Below, piece by piece: positions 37,270-49,485 of a stretch of DNA of 64,000 bases. Both the position numbers and the translations under genes were made by a program. Numbering within the stretch: position 1 is the first letter of the stretch; each line of letters opens with the position of its first letter. A model generated the notes under the pieces. The model ran no database searches and was not told where the DNA came from. It was given only the letters and a program-made list of their open reading frames with translations. The DNA is from Silene conica (taxonomy: Eukaryota; Streptophyta; Magnoliopsida; Caryophyllales; Caryophyllaceae), in assembly GCA_029255685.2 (NCBI GenBank), contig CM055312.2, positions 52,176,202-52,240,201 of the forward strand. The letters run 5' to 3'.

Positions 37270-39567
37270 TGTAATAACCCGGATTTTTTATTATTAAAAA
37301 TAGTGGTTTCGTGGGCTAGTATGATCGAGCGATGAGTTGCTTTTTTTTTAGATAGTCGTTTTATAGGCTTGTGCACACTCGTTTTGATGGGTGTTGTTTG
37401 TACTTCCGTGGGGTTCGAAATAGGGACCAAGGCACCAAGTAATAATATTTGATGTATGGTGTTGTTGTGGCTCGAACTGGCGACCTGTGGTGAGGCCTGA
37501 AGTGGGCCTCGATAGGTGTGCCAATGTGGCAGCCCACACGGAAAATGCAGAAACACTGAGCAAAGACTTGCCTGCCGCCATATATAGCTCATGTTTCTCA
37601 TACCCTAACCATATTCAAACAAAAACTAGATCTCACTAAAGCCTAGCCGTCACTGTAGGGAAGAGAAGCAACCTGCTCACGGTGGTAGAAGGTGGTCCTA
37701 GGGTGTCTCGAAGTCGTCAAGGATCTGGTATGGTCACCACTTTCTCTTTAATCGCAGTTTAAGCACGATCTTTGTCATCTGTTTAGGGGAATGCATTCAC
37801 GTCTTTTTCTTGTTAGTTTTACGTACGTTAATACTATGATATATAGTGATTATATGTTGTTCATAGTCGTTGTGTCGTTGGTTGTTTTAGCACACTTTCG
37901 AAGGTGTCAAATACGGTGTCACGGAAGGGGAGTAATACGGTTTCAGCAGGTGGGTTGTTTTGAGGCGTTTTTATAATCGGTTTTAGATCTGTTCGTATAG
38001 TTTTTGTTATGGGTCTTAGGGTGTTGAGACTGATGGTTTATGGGGGGTTCTCGTGGTGGTAGTCTCTAGGGTCGGTGGTGTCTGGTCATGGTGGTACAGG
38101 GTGGTTTGACAAGGGTGGTCGTGAGATGGTGTTTTGTCTTAGTCCAGGTCTGTTTGTTTCAGCGTGTACAGGGGTGTTTGGGGGCCGTAGCATTGATGAC
38201 TCGGGGGAGGTCAGTGCAATGCTACCACCGTGTCTGGAGTCTGGAGTCTAGAGGTGGTCTGGGTGGTCACGGTTGGTGGTAGTCATGGCGGGGTTTGCGT
38301 CGAGGAGTGGGTTAAAGTAGGGTGGTCAGAGTCGTGGGTGAGGAACTAGGCCTGATCTGGGCTCTGGTTCGACTCACCGGTGACTGTCGGTCAGGTGGCC
38401 GGTGGTCGTGGTGGTAGAGGAAAGTCTCGGTGTGTAGGTGCTGGTGGCTGGCGGTGGTTGTATGGCGTAGCAGGGGTGGCGCGAGGGCTAATTAGTCGAG
38501 GGTTGGTGGTAGTTGTTGTCGAGAGTTATAGTTCTGTTTATTATTATTATTATTATTATCATCATTATAATTATTAGTATTATTATTAGAATTATTATAT
38601 TTGATTGTATTATTAATGTATATTATTAATGATAATATCTTTGTTATTATGGCATATTAATAATTATTATGGGAAGGTTTTGATATGCTTTTAATGAGTA
38701 TTTTGAGTAGTTTGAATTTCAAATTAAAGTTGCCATGATTAGAAGTTTACCTAATTTAGAAGTTGCTATATTTGGGAGGTGTCTATTTAGGGAAGGTTTC
38801 TATATTTAGTAAGTCGTAATTGCATCACATAAATTAGGGAGTCTTATTAATTATGCGTATTACATGTTTAGGTAATGATTTCCGAGTGGAACATTTTTAG
38901 CAGCGGTGCATCGGACGACTTCATCCGACTATTGAGGTAGGGGAATATCTGTGTTGTAATTGTGATCTGACATGAGAACACCTGTTATTTGGTTGCTATA
39001 TATATATATGTCTGATATAACACGATCGAATGATTACTGATATTTGTGGAGGACGGGTCTTGTGAAATGGGTCTTGTGATATGGGTCTTGTGATAAGGGA
39101 CTTGTGATATGGTCATGGGTGGTGTGGTGTGTAGAGATGTGATGTGTGGAGATGGGGTGGTTGTGGAGGAAGTGGAGGAAGTATTGATTGTGTTATTTTA
39201 TGATGTGATTATATTACCTACTCAACCTCGTGTTGACCCTTCTTTTTGTTTGATTGTGTCTGCGTTGATCCAATTTATTGGGGAGTAGAATGACAGGTAT
39301 AGACATGTGGATGCGGAAAGGGTGGAGAGGATATGGACCAGACCAGTCTAGTTACACCTCAGTTTTATAGCCTCCGACATGTTGAACTTTAGTTTTGATT
39401 TCTTAAACAGTTGTAATCTTTCCGAGACATATGTTTAAATTTAATTTACTTAATAAAGGACTGTGTTTCTTCCTTTGTTAACTACTACCTCGGGTAACCG
39501 AGATGGTAACACCCTTAGTTATTTGGGGAGTCCTAGTTCAGGTCTCTGAATAAATGGGGGTGTTACA
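37270..39567 (+). repeat. Element F 5' LTR
   Basis: The TATA candidate TATATA is at 37581-37586, followed by a C/A-rich likely transcript start (about 37605-37650). A G-rich second half (about 38030-38500) gives spurious Gly/Val-rich ORFs. An (ATT)n tract lies near 38540-38590 and short GGGTCTTGTGATAT repeats at 39050-39112. It ends GGGTGTTACA two bases before the primer site. Confidence 0.93.
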
Positions 39568-39569
39568 AA

Positions 39570-39581
39570 TGGTATCAGAGC
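39570..39581 (+). promoter_or_regulatory. Element F primer binding site (initiator tRNA-Met)
   Basis: TGGTATCAGAGC, complementary to the 3' end of initiator tRNA-Met, two bases downstream of the 5' LTR. Confidence 0.9.
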
Positions 39582-40114
39582 GAACGATCCTCAGGCCTAA
39601 CCTAATGAACCCAATGAATATAGGAAGAGTCTAATTAAAATGAACCCCGGGATAGAACTGTTAGGAGCACACAAAAGGGGAAGTATGAGTCTGGGGCCCC
39701 CTCACACCGAACCATAGGCCCTATCAGTTTTACCCGGATACCTTGAGTGAATACGAGCGAAAAGGGTAGAATAGGATGTGGTGGAGTTTATGGTAAGAGT
39801 ATGATAAAGGTTGTAAGAACCTTTCTATGTGTAAATGAAGGGCATGCATGTAAAGAGAAGTAAGAATATCAGAACTATATGGTTGTTTACAAGCGTATAT
39901 ATAATGATGTGCATACATACCATGATCAGTGTTATAATTAATAGTTATGCATGCCTAATGATATGCGGTTAAGTGATCCCTGAGCCATGTGTAGGAAAGT
40001 ACTATCAATTTAGACCTCAGTTGCTTATGTGGGCCGATGTTTAAGGTCATAACCTTACTATAAATGAGAACCCATACTTAAAATCGGGACTCATCTTTTC
40101 TTATATGTTTTAGA
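39582..40114 (+). other. Element F leader
   Basis: This is 0.53 kb of non-coding sequence between primer site and gag. Its first 170 bases match the leader of E closely. No gene is seen. Confidence 0.75.
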
Positions 40115-41143
40115 ATGCCTCCAAGAAGGAACAATGCCGCTAATATCACCCAAGAGGAGTTGGATCTACTGTTAGCTGAAAATGAGGCCTTAAAGGCCAG
40201 ACGCTTAGATTCTGCTAAAATGAGTACCATAATCGCAAGGCATAACCCTACACACTTCACCGGGGAAGGGGAACCTCACCTCCTTGGTGAATGGTGTCGG
40301 GAGTATAGCAATCTGTTCGAGCTGATAGACTGTCCAGAAGAGCTGAGAGTGGACCAAGCTGCTCACTACTTGAGGGGCATGGCTGGCGACTGGTGGACTG
40401 GAAACAAGGGAGAGATTCGAGAAGCTGCTGTCGAGGATGGAATCAATCATGTGGAGTGGGTCGCATTCAAGAGAATCTTGTTCGAAGTTTTCCTACCTGA
40501 ATTTCAAAAGAGCAAACTGAGAGAGGAATTTGAGCTATTCAGAATGACCGATGAGATGATGGTGGAGGTGTACTATAGGAAATTTCTTCAGGTGCTGGGC
40601 CATGTGGGAGAGATGGGGATGGATGAGCCAATGCTTGCCAAGAAGTTTGAGAGGGGACTCACCATTGCTGTCAAGAAGAGGCTCATTGCTGCACCACCCA
40701 CCACAGTCCGTTACATCTATTTGCGGGCTGGGGCAGCTGAGAGACTGGCTGAAATGATCAAGGAGGAAAAGAAGACGAGTAGTGATAAGAGGAAGGTTGA
40801 GACCTTGAGTGACAATTCAGGGTCGAAAAGGCATAATTCTAACAAGTACAGCGGATATTTTAACAACAGTGCCTCGGCTGGTACCCGGAACCAGAGTGGA
40901 GGAAACTATAGGAGTGGGAATTCGGGGACCAGTTCTGTGGGGATTGTGTGTTATGGGTGTGGAAAGACGGGACATAAGCAGGCTGTATGTCGATCTTCGG
41001 GCGGATACCAATCTGGGGGTTACCGTACCCCAACTCCGGGGTACAGTGGGTCCCGCATGAACACCTCGGGGAGTGGAGGTTACCGTATCCCTATGTCAAG
41101 CTATGGAGGGAATTCGAGATCTGGTACTAACAATAACTACTAG
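40115..41143 (+). pseudogene. Gag of element F
   Basis: The ATG opens MPPRRNNAANITQEELDLL, a usual Tekay gag start. The capsid domain follows (FTGEGEPHLLGEWCREYSN, DQAAHYLRGMAGDWW, FKRILFEVFLPEFQKSKLR, VEVYYRKFLQV), then a Ser/Gly-rich tail with an intact knuckle CYGCGKTGHKQAVC near residue 280. A TAG at 41141-41143 ends it, but the same frame runs on through a Gln/Asn-rich stretch, one more TAG near 41258-41260, and into protease, so gag and pol were one frame. Confidence 0.9.
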
Positions 41144-41266
41144 AAGAGTTACAACAATTATCAAAACCGTTCCCAACATAATCAGTACAACGGGAGTGGC
41201 AGTAACCAGAAGACCGTAGCTGAAGGCAATCAGCAGACCGGAGAAGCCTCTACTAGCTAGAGTGGA

Positions 41267-42469
41267 GTGAAGACGAGTGGCAAGCTCTTTGCCATGGAGA
41301 AACAGGCTGCTCAGGATGACGCCCATGTCGTGACTGGTACATTTCTTGTGAATCTTAAACCTACCTTTGTACTTTTTGATTCCGGCGCAACCCATTCCTT
41401 TGTGTCTAAAGATCATGCTAGAGAGTTAGGGCTTGTTATCTATGATTGGGTTGAGGATTCTGTAACAATACCATCCGGGGAGTCGGTGTCATGTAATCGA
41501 GTCTTTAGGAGTGTACCCATCAAGATTGGGGAAGTGGTTTTCCATTGCGACCTTATCGAGTTCCCATTAGGAGGTTTTGAAGTAATCCTGGGAATGGATT
41601 GGCTGGGGAAATACCGAGCTTTTATTGATTGTTACCAAAAGAAAATTTCTCTGAAAGGACCTAAAGGGGTGAGAGTGACCTATAGGGGATTCGTGGTTAA
41701 ACCTAAAGTCAAGTTCATATCAGTTAATACCCTTAAGTCGAGCCTGCGGAAGGGGGAAAGTTTAATCTTGTGCCAGATGTGGAATTGTAAGGCAGAGACT
41801 CCAAGTGTTAGTGAGATACCTGTGGTGAGGGAGTTTGAGGGTGTGTTACGGGACGATGTGTCTGGATTACCACCTAGGAGGGAGGTCGACTTCTCTATCG
41901 ACCTCAAGCCGGGTGCAGGACCGATATCAAAATCACCTTACCGTATGGGACCAAAGGAGATAGAAGAATTGAAAAAGCAACTGGATGAATTGGCTGAGAA
42001 GGGATTCATCCGGCCTAGTGTGTCGCCTTGGGGAGCACCTGTACTTTTTGTCAAGAAGAAGGACGGGAGTCTGAGACTCTACGTTGACTACCGAGAGTTG
42101 AACAATGTGACTGTCAAGAACCGCTACCCTTTGCCAAGAATTGATGATCTATTCGATCAGTTGAGTGGAGCCGGGGTCTTTTCAAAAATTGATCTAAGAT
42201 CGGGCTATCACCAATTGAGGATTAAAGATCAAGACATTCCCAAGACCGCTTTCAGGACAAGGTATGGCCACTATGAATTTGTGGTTATGCCGTTCGGGTT
42301 GACTAATGCACCAGCAGTGTTCATGGATTTGATGAACCGAGTATTCAGTCCGTACCTGGATAAGTTCGTGGTTGTGTTTATCGACGACATCTTAGTGTAT
42401 TCCAAGAGCAAAGAAGAGCATGAGGAACATCTGAGAACCGTGTTGAAGACTCTTGCGGTGAATGGGTAA
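41267..42469 (+). pseudogene. Protease and RT (first part) of element F
   Basis: Protease has [11 protein letters not shown] and ends with [12 protein letters not shown] begins after [19 protein letters not shown], with [52 protein letters not shown] and the catalytic box FIDDILVYS. The frame stops at a TAA (42467-42469) where the family has Gln or Leu before [10 protein letters not shown], so a single C-to-T change is likely. Confidence 0.92.
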
Positions 42470-43600
42470 TATGCTAAGTTGAGCAAATGCGAATTCTGGT
42501 TAGAGAAAGTTTCTTTCTTGGGTCACGTAATTTCCAAGGAGGGGGTGTCTGTGGACCCCAGCAAGATCGAGGCTGTGACAAGATGGAAAATTCCAACGAA
42601 TGTGGGAGAGATACGAAGTTTCTTGGGGTTAGTTCGGTACTACAGGAGGTTTGTTAAAGACTTCTCAAAGTTAGCCAAGCCATTAACATCGTTAATGAGG
42701 AAGGAGAATCGCTTCATTTAGGATGACAGTTGTGAGAAGGCGTTCCTAACTCTTAAGGAACGTCTGACAACGGCTCCTATCCTTGCCTTGCCAGATGGGA
42801 GTGATAACTTTGAGGTGTATACTGACGCTTCGAAGCATGGGCTAGGATGTGTGCTAATGCAGAATGGGAGAGTGATAGCTTATGCTTCCCGACAGCTGAA
42901 GACCTATGAAGAGAATTATCCTACTCACGACTTGGAGTTAGGGGCGGTGGTCTTTGCACTGAAACTGTGGTGCCATTTCCTGTACGGGGCCACATTTAAA
43001 GTGTTTTCCGACCACAAAAGCTTGAAGTACATCTACACCCAGCGGGAATTAAATATGAGGCAAAGGAGGTGGATAGAGCTGATTGGCGACTACGATATGC
43101 AGATTGTCTATCACGAGGGTAAGGCAAACGTGGTTGCTGACGCCTTGAGTAGGAAATCTGTTCATGCCTTGATTAGTGCCAGATCAAGGGTAAGACTAAT
43201 CAGTGAGTTGGGAGAAATGGGGATTTACATGATTCGAAAAGGGGATACTCTTAGCGATCTGACGGTGGAACCAGAATTGTATGGTGAAATCAGGGAATTG
43301 CAGAAAGGAGATTTGAGGATTCAGAAGTGGCTAGGGATGATCGAAGGCAGTGATGGAGGAACCGGATCCAAATTCAGTGTCCATGATGATGGTAGCCTGA
43401 GATTCAGTGGGAGATGGTGTATTCCGGATAATGAAGGGTTGAAAAAGAAAATCTTAACTGAAGCTCATGCTACGCCGTACTTCCTTCACCCTGGGGGTGA
43501 CAAGTTGTACAAAGACCTCAAGAAGACCTTTTGGTGGCCCAATATGAAAAGGGAGGTTGCCGAGTTCGTGTCGCGGTGTTTGACATGTCAGAGGGTAAAA
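42470..43600 (+). pseudogene. RT end, RNase H and integrase zinc domain of element F
   Basis: The frame continues ([26 protein letters not shown]). A TAG at 42719-42721 stands where Trp is usual. RNase H has [33 protein letters not shown] and [10 protein letters not shown], and ends VADALSRK. The integrase HHCC domain follows ([27 protein letters not shown]). A one-base indel near 43600 moves the rest into the next frame. Confidence 0.9.
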
Positions 43601-44124
43601 GTGAGCACAAGAGAGCTCAAGGGAAGATCCAGCCACTGGATGTACCTGAATGGAAGTGGGAGAATATTTCTATGGATTTCATTGTGGGGTTGCCTCGCAC
43701 TCAGAAGGGCAACAATATGATCTGGGTAATCGTGGATAGATTGACCAAGTCCGCTCACTTCATTCCAATGAAGGATACCTGGAGTAAGGCTGAGTTGGCA
43801 AAGTCTTATGTGCAGAACGTGGTCAAGTTGCATGGAGTTCCTAAGGATATTGTTTCTGATCGCGACTCGAGATTTATCTCTAGATTTTGGCAGGAGCTGC
43901 AAACCGCGTTAGGCACACAGTTAAAGATGAGTACGACTTTTCATCCAGCTACGGATGGTCAGACAGAGAGGACTATCCAAACCTTGGAAGATATGTTAAG
44001 AGCTTGCGTGTTAGAATTCGGGGGATGATGGGAAGACCGACTGGGATTGATAGAGTTCTCTTATAATAATAGCTACCACGCCAGTATTGGTATGGCTCCA
44101 TTTGAGGCATTGTACGGGAGGAAG
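43601..44124 (+). pseudogene. Integrase core of element F, up to the G insertion
   Basis: It reads in the shifted frame: [13 protein letters not shown] (first catalytic Asp), WVIVDRLTKSAHFIP, SDRDSRFISRFW (second Asp) and HPATDGQTERTIQTLEDM (catalytic Glu). A TGA at 44026-44028 stands where SW is usual. It continues to [11 protein letters not shown], where the GGAAG duplication of G begins. All three catalytic residues are present. Confidence 0.9.
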
Positions 44125-45413
44125 TGTTGGAAACTAAGTTCCCTTATATTATACTCAAATCTAATGTGAGTTTAAATTATTTAAGTTTAGTCATAAAACT
44201 TAATTAGATCTTATGCATGCATGATGATATCATAAGATTTAGTAGTCCTTACATTGGTTTTAGAAGGTTTATACTCAATAATCACCTATTATTTGAGTCT
44301 TCAATCCACCGAAATTACCCTTAAACGATCTAACAAAAATCGTCTCCTAAAGGTGCGTATCAAGGACCCGCTCTCAAACCAACACAATTTTGTTACTAGA
44401 AAAATGTATTAGTTAACTAGAGATAATAATAATAATATTACTCTTAATATTATTAATATGGAAATAATAACTTTCTTAGTAAAAACTATTTTACTAAAGA
44501 AAATATGAGAATAAGGTTTGTAGTATGTTTTGTGTTAGCACCAAAAGACTTAGCCAAAAACTAGTACAAATGAGGTGTGTGTGTGTGTGCATTATATAGA
44601 GCAAAAATGAGCTCATTTGCTTGCATGTTGGCCGGCTTCTTCAAGCCTTTTTTAAGGCCAATGCATGGCTTACTATTTCTTACATAAAGCATGCAAGATA
44701 CCTTACACCCCTATTGTGTAAGATGCACACAATCAATTCATTCATTCAAACACACAACCTACATACATACATACTAATACACGGTTGAAATGGGGTTATT
44801 TTAGACCCCATTTTATCTTTGTCAATTGTGTTAATTTGTAACATGTCACACATGTTTCATAACACATGACCCAATTTGTTAATTGTGCAATTTTAAATAT
44901 TAAAATTCATAATTTAAAAATTTATTACATTTAAATAATTTACACTAATAATTTCGAAATTATTATTGTACAAAAATGTAATGTCATAATTTAATTACAA
45001 CTCTTTGTAATTTTATGATCAACCGTGTTCATTCTCAATTTAATCGTTTCCCAAACGAATAAATAAAACCGAGTAATAAAACGATTTTATTACTTTGACT
45101 TTTATTATTATAATCCTATTATAAAAATATTCGTCATATAAAATCATTTCCAAAATTTCCAGTTATTAATTAATTTGTATCCAATACAATATTAATTAAT
45201 TATTCTATTGAGACGGAATTCCCTAAAGATATGACCTTAAGGGATCAACTGATCACCACCATCATATGACGATAATGTCAAACTCTAGACAGCCAATCAT
45301 TATCGATAAATGTTGATCAGTTGACTTTAAAAGAGTAACACTCCCAGTTGTGTTTCATTCAAATGAGTTTTAATTATGTCAACACACTATTGTCGAGGAC
45401 ACTTCCTCCAACA
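44125..45413 (-). repeat. Element G 3' LTR (left copy)
   Basis: This is the partner of 51975-53268, related to but distinct from the C LTR. It has a (GT)n stretch at 44576-44588, shorter than in the right copy, and the shared GGGATCAACTGATCACC block at about 45240. Confidence 0.93.
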
Positions 45414-46115
45414 ATCTCCCACTTGTCCGAGACAAGTGTGTGTTACCAATTCTCTTGCCCTATTACTATCTCCCACTCAATGCATGGCGTCCTCTCAGGT
45501 CGTGCCGGCAATTGATTAAAATCTAGAGTGGTTTATCTCGATCTGGAGTTATAACTACTGACCGGAATTATCTACCATAGATACCTTCCGAGCGTGGCCA
45601 CGCAATTCTAGTTATTATTCTCCTCGAGTGGCCTAGAGATATTTCTCAACCCTGACAAGGGGTGGACAATTCCTAATTGACTTATTCCTTCCGGCTGGCC
45701 ACAACCCATCATAACCCAAAATATTTCCTTATAAACCCCAGTTACGAAGGTGTTAGGACATAAATCAAAGTTAATCTGAAAACTATGCCACCTCAGAGAA
45801 CAGTCATCAGTCCAAGAACTGACTCATGTGAAACACGATAGATGCTCCCGCCACGACCAGGCAGTCTTTTAATAAGAGTACGCCAGAGCTCTATCAGCGG
45901 TCATTAGCCCGGCAAATGTATCTTAACATGTCTATGCCTAGGTGATCGATTAGTCATCCCGTATGACTCTATGGCAATTGAACTCGCCATCAATCGCATC
46001 ACACATCCGGTTGCATAGAGATGTCACCTCACTTAAGCAACTAGGGGCGAGGTCATGATAATTCAATTCACTTTAATGGGGTTCAATATGGTCTTACCAT
46101 CCCATTTGAATTTTA
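45414..46115 (-). other. Element G 3' untranslated region with polypurine tract
   Basis: Purine tract on the minus strand (AAGTGGGAGAT) against the LTR, then 0.7 kb nearly identical to 9385-10085 in element C. The match ends abruptly near 46115, just before the place where the C RNase H ORF ends. Confidence 0.8.
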
Positions 46116-48590
46116 CTTGACCTTTTGTGAGTTATAAATAACTTAAACAATTAGTGGATTCCACCATCCAAGTGGTCAACCTTTGAACACCATTTAATTT
46201 ACAATCAGCTTTAGGGTCTCTCGTTTACATCCCTTAAAATTGTAATTATCTTCACTTTGAGTAAACCAGGTTTACCACGGTTCGTGCGAGCGTTCACTTT
46301 GCGGATCATATCCATACATTGATCTTTCCTCTGAAAGAGACAAGTCATTCTAATGACTAGTGAATAAGATTATGTGCATTGTGTAACTCCCAGCCACAAC
46401 AATGCTTTTACATAATTTGTGAACTTACACATTTTGTAGAATCTTGTGATGACCATGTAGTTAAAATACAAGTCATTGAGATGCATAGTCAATGAATATA
46501 AGCCAAAGATTATCACAAATCTTCGCTTGGTATCTTGGAACTTCAGTCGTTGCAAACCTTTTACCATACGACTAAGTTATCTTCCAAAATCTTGAATTTG
46601 TCTTTCATCTTCATTGGAGAATACTTTGACAATTGATCAAGGTTTAATCATTGGTTTAACACTTGCTCAACAGGTTGTCCTGTAAGCGGCGCGCATCCAC
46701 TTTACACGATTATACTAATGGCGGAAACATTAGTGTTTTAAACGTGTAAACAATAGTACTTAAGGTTCGATAAATTTCCATGATCCCATCATGGTTACAC
46801 TATCTTCATCTCCATGAACAACCTTAATACTAACATCAAGATGTCTCTTATAATCTTAACTAAACATCCCATGTTTAATTAGATTTAATTCATATCAATA
46901 TGTCATCTAGAACCAAAAACTCGTGTACCTTTCATGAGTATCAATGCTTCATTCCAAACGAGTAATGAGTTGTTTTAGATAACGTTTACTCCCACTAAAC
47001 TCTTGTTCTTGCCTGATTCTGAAGATCCCGAAGTCATACCCATGACTCAATAGCTTCAAATCCTGGAGCGAGAACTCCCACTGAACTTTACATTTAACCG
47101 TAAATCATAAAGCTCCCACTCAATTCAATGTTCCTTAACATTTAATGAATTGAAATGGTTGGGACTTCAACCATATGTGCTAATAGTCACATCCCTTTCA
47201 AATACCCTTTTGAAAAGCGGTTACTGAGCTTACTGAATTCATTCTCAATGAATTACTTTACTACTTTCAACAAAGTTACCCTTAACTTTGTAGACTGCAG
47301 ACATCCACATGTCTGCTTATGCTTCTCTCAACAAATCTCATTTATCAGCACGTATATCTTATAAATTTCATGGTTCTTTGCATTGGCACATTTAGATCAC
47401 CATCTAAATCCAAGAACCCTTTCTTGAGCCTTTACAAAGTCTTTTGAATAATTTTCTTCGAGTGTCCTCCCTTTCTTGAGCCTTTACAAAGTCTTTTGAA
47501 TAATTTTCTTCGAGTGTCCTCCCGTAGTTTCTATAAGAGTCTTTTCTTTGTGTGGGAACTTTCAGTTCCCCACATTTATCTTATCTTGTACTGTACGAGG
47601 ACTCTATCATGGATCTTATCCATGTATAGAATTTTTCCTTACAGACTTCAAGAATTTATCTTTGAAGTATACTCTAGGGCCGGGGCCGTTGGGATATAAG
47701 GCGTAGATTTTTACCAGACCGTAGATCTTATCTACAACCTTTGGGCTTATCCACGACTTTTGGGATGATAAGGCGTAGAATCTTATCCACAGCCTAATCT
47801 ACCTTTTACAACCATAAGGTGTAGATTTTCTAAATCGTAGATCCTATCCACAACTTTATCTACCTTCTAAATCTCTTACACAACCAAAACACAATAAATC
47901 CTACTATTCACTAATAGATCACATCCATTGTGCTTGTCAAAATCATATGCTATTTGTGGCTTTTCAAATTTCTCCCACTCTATCTTTGTAATAATAATCC
48001 CATTTTATCACCAAAGATAGCCACTAAGGCCACAAGCAATGGCTTTGATGTTGGTTTGTGTATCCTTATGATTTATTACAGAAAATATTCAATTTAAAGC
48101 TTAGATAGTTTTGGATGGTTGATAACTTTTCCTCATAATTGAGTTTTAAACTTGATTTTGATTTTGATTTGATTTGAATTGGGTATCCTATACCAATTCG
48201 GTTTTCACAATCAATTCTATTTTATGTTTAAGATTTGCAAGTGTTAAACTAAACATGAACATAATAATAAAACCGATAGTGACTTGGGCTGAAAACCAAG
48301 TCACTATATTATCCAAATTACAACCAATTGTTCAAGGATTATCCTTTCCTTTTCCAACAAGGAAATAAAACATAGGTTTTAATTGTTCATACAACACTTG
48401 AAATACTAGCAAAGTAAGCGAAAAACAGAGCTCCTTGATCATCCCGAGTGGAGCTACTCTTAGTTCCCTTGATCCATCAAGCTTGTTTCTCTTTTCCCTT
48501 ATCTTTGCTTTCATGCCCTAATTCAAGTAAGAAGAGCATTCATATCACAACTTGTATCATAATACATTAGTTGAGATTAACATAAAATCG
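46116..48590 (-). pseudogene. Relic of pol in element G
   Basis: No frame longer than chance. Scattered landmarks keep the pol order: ACTCCCACTAAACTCTTG near 46990 (compare the RT part of C at 11188) and TTTCTCCCACTCTATCTTTG near 47970 (compare the integrase end of C at 11960). It contains a 52-bp tandem duplication at 47417-47520 and a cluster of GTAGAT/ATCTAC-type inverted repeats at 47690-47870. The landmark matches are short, so the pol origin is an inference. Confidence 0.55.
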
Positions 48591-48663
48591 GGATAGTTAT
48601 CGTACCAACGGGAAGAATCTTCCCAGCTTTGAGATCGCTGAGATACTTGGAACAGTTCCTCTT

Positions 48664-49485
48664 TCAATGTCCTTTGCCATTGCAGTAAAAGCATTTGGCC
48701 CCTTGATGAGGGCTCTTCTTGGAATTGGAGGTGCTTGCCTCAGAAGACACTTTCTTTGAACCTTTGGAAGGTTGCTTCCCCTTTGCCTTACCCTTCCTCT
48801 TGAACTTTCCTTTGCTCTTAACATTAATGTTGAGCACATCCTTAGGGGCACTAACATTTAGTCCCATATCCCTTTCAGCTTGCACGATCATATTGTGCAA
48901 TTCTTCGAGAGAGATGTCTTGGTTTCTCATGTTGAAATTCACCCGGAATTGTACATAAGTTTTCACCTTAGACAAGGAGTGTAGGATTCTGTCAATCACT
49001 AGTTCTTTAGGAATGTCCACTTGATTCATCCTTAGGGTTTCTACATGCTCAATTAACTTGAGCACATGTGGGCTAGCCTTTTGCCCCTCCTTAAGGTTGA
49101 GATCAAAGAAGGCCGATGCCGCCTCGTATTGGACAATTCTCGAAGCCTTTGAGAACATTGTCACAAGCCTGCAGTAGATCTCATAGGCCGTGCCAATCTT
49201 TATGGCACTCCTTTGGAGTTCTGGCTCCATCGAGAAGATCAAAACATTTTTGATTGTCGCAGACTCCTTCTGATAAGTATCATAGGGTCGTCTTGCTGCG
49301 GCGGTGGCATTTTCTGCAGGTTCAGGAGGTGATTCTTCAATGAGGAATTCGGTCTTACCGTCTCCCTCTGCCGCTAACAATAGTTGGGCATCCCAATCGG
49401 CAAAGTTCGCCCCATTCTTTTCTAGCTTACAACGATCCATGAAGGAACGTAACCATGAAGTGTTTGTAGTAGTGGAAGTAGTCAT
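48664..49485 (-). CDS. Gag (UBN2 type) of element G
   Basis: The start MTTSTTTNTSWLRSFMDRCK is typical of copia gag. The UBN2 core follows: NFADWDAQLLLAAE, AIKIGTAYEIYCRLVTMF, YEAASAFFDLNLKEGQKAS, IDRILHSLSKVKTYVQFRVNFNM, then a Lys-rich stretch and a zinc knuckle CFYCNGKGH. The next codon is TGA where Trp is usual; the frame then continues KRNCSKYLSDLKAGK. So the ORF is complete except for a stop inside the knuckle, most simply a recent G-to-A change. It is by far the best-kept part of the element. Confidence 0.88.
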   Translation of the reverse strand: MTTSTTTNTSWLRSFMDRCKLEKNGANFADWDAQLLLAAEGDGKTEFLIEESPPEPAENATAAARRPYDTYQKESATIKNVLIFSMEPELQRSAIKIGTAYEIYCRLVTMFSKASRIVQYEAASAFFDLNLKEGQKASPHVLKLIEHVETLRMNQVDIPKELVIDRILHSLSKVKTYVQFRVNFNMRNQDISLEELHNMIVQAERDMGLNVSAPKDVLNINVKSKGKFKRKGKAKGKQPSKGSKKVSSEASTSNSKKSPHQGAKCFYCNGKGH

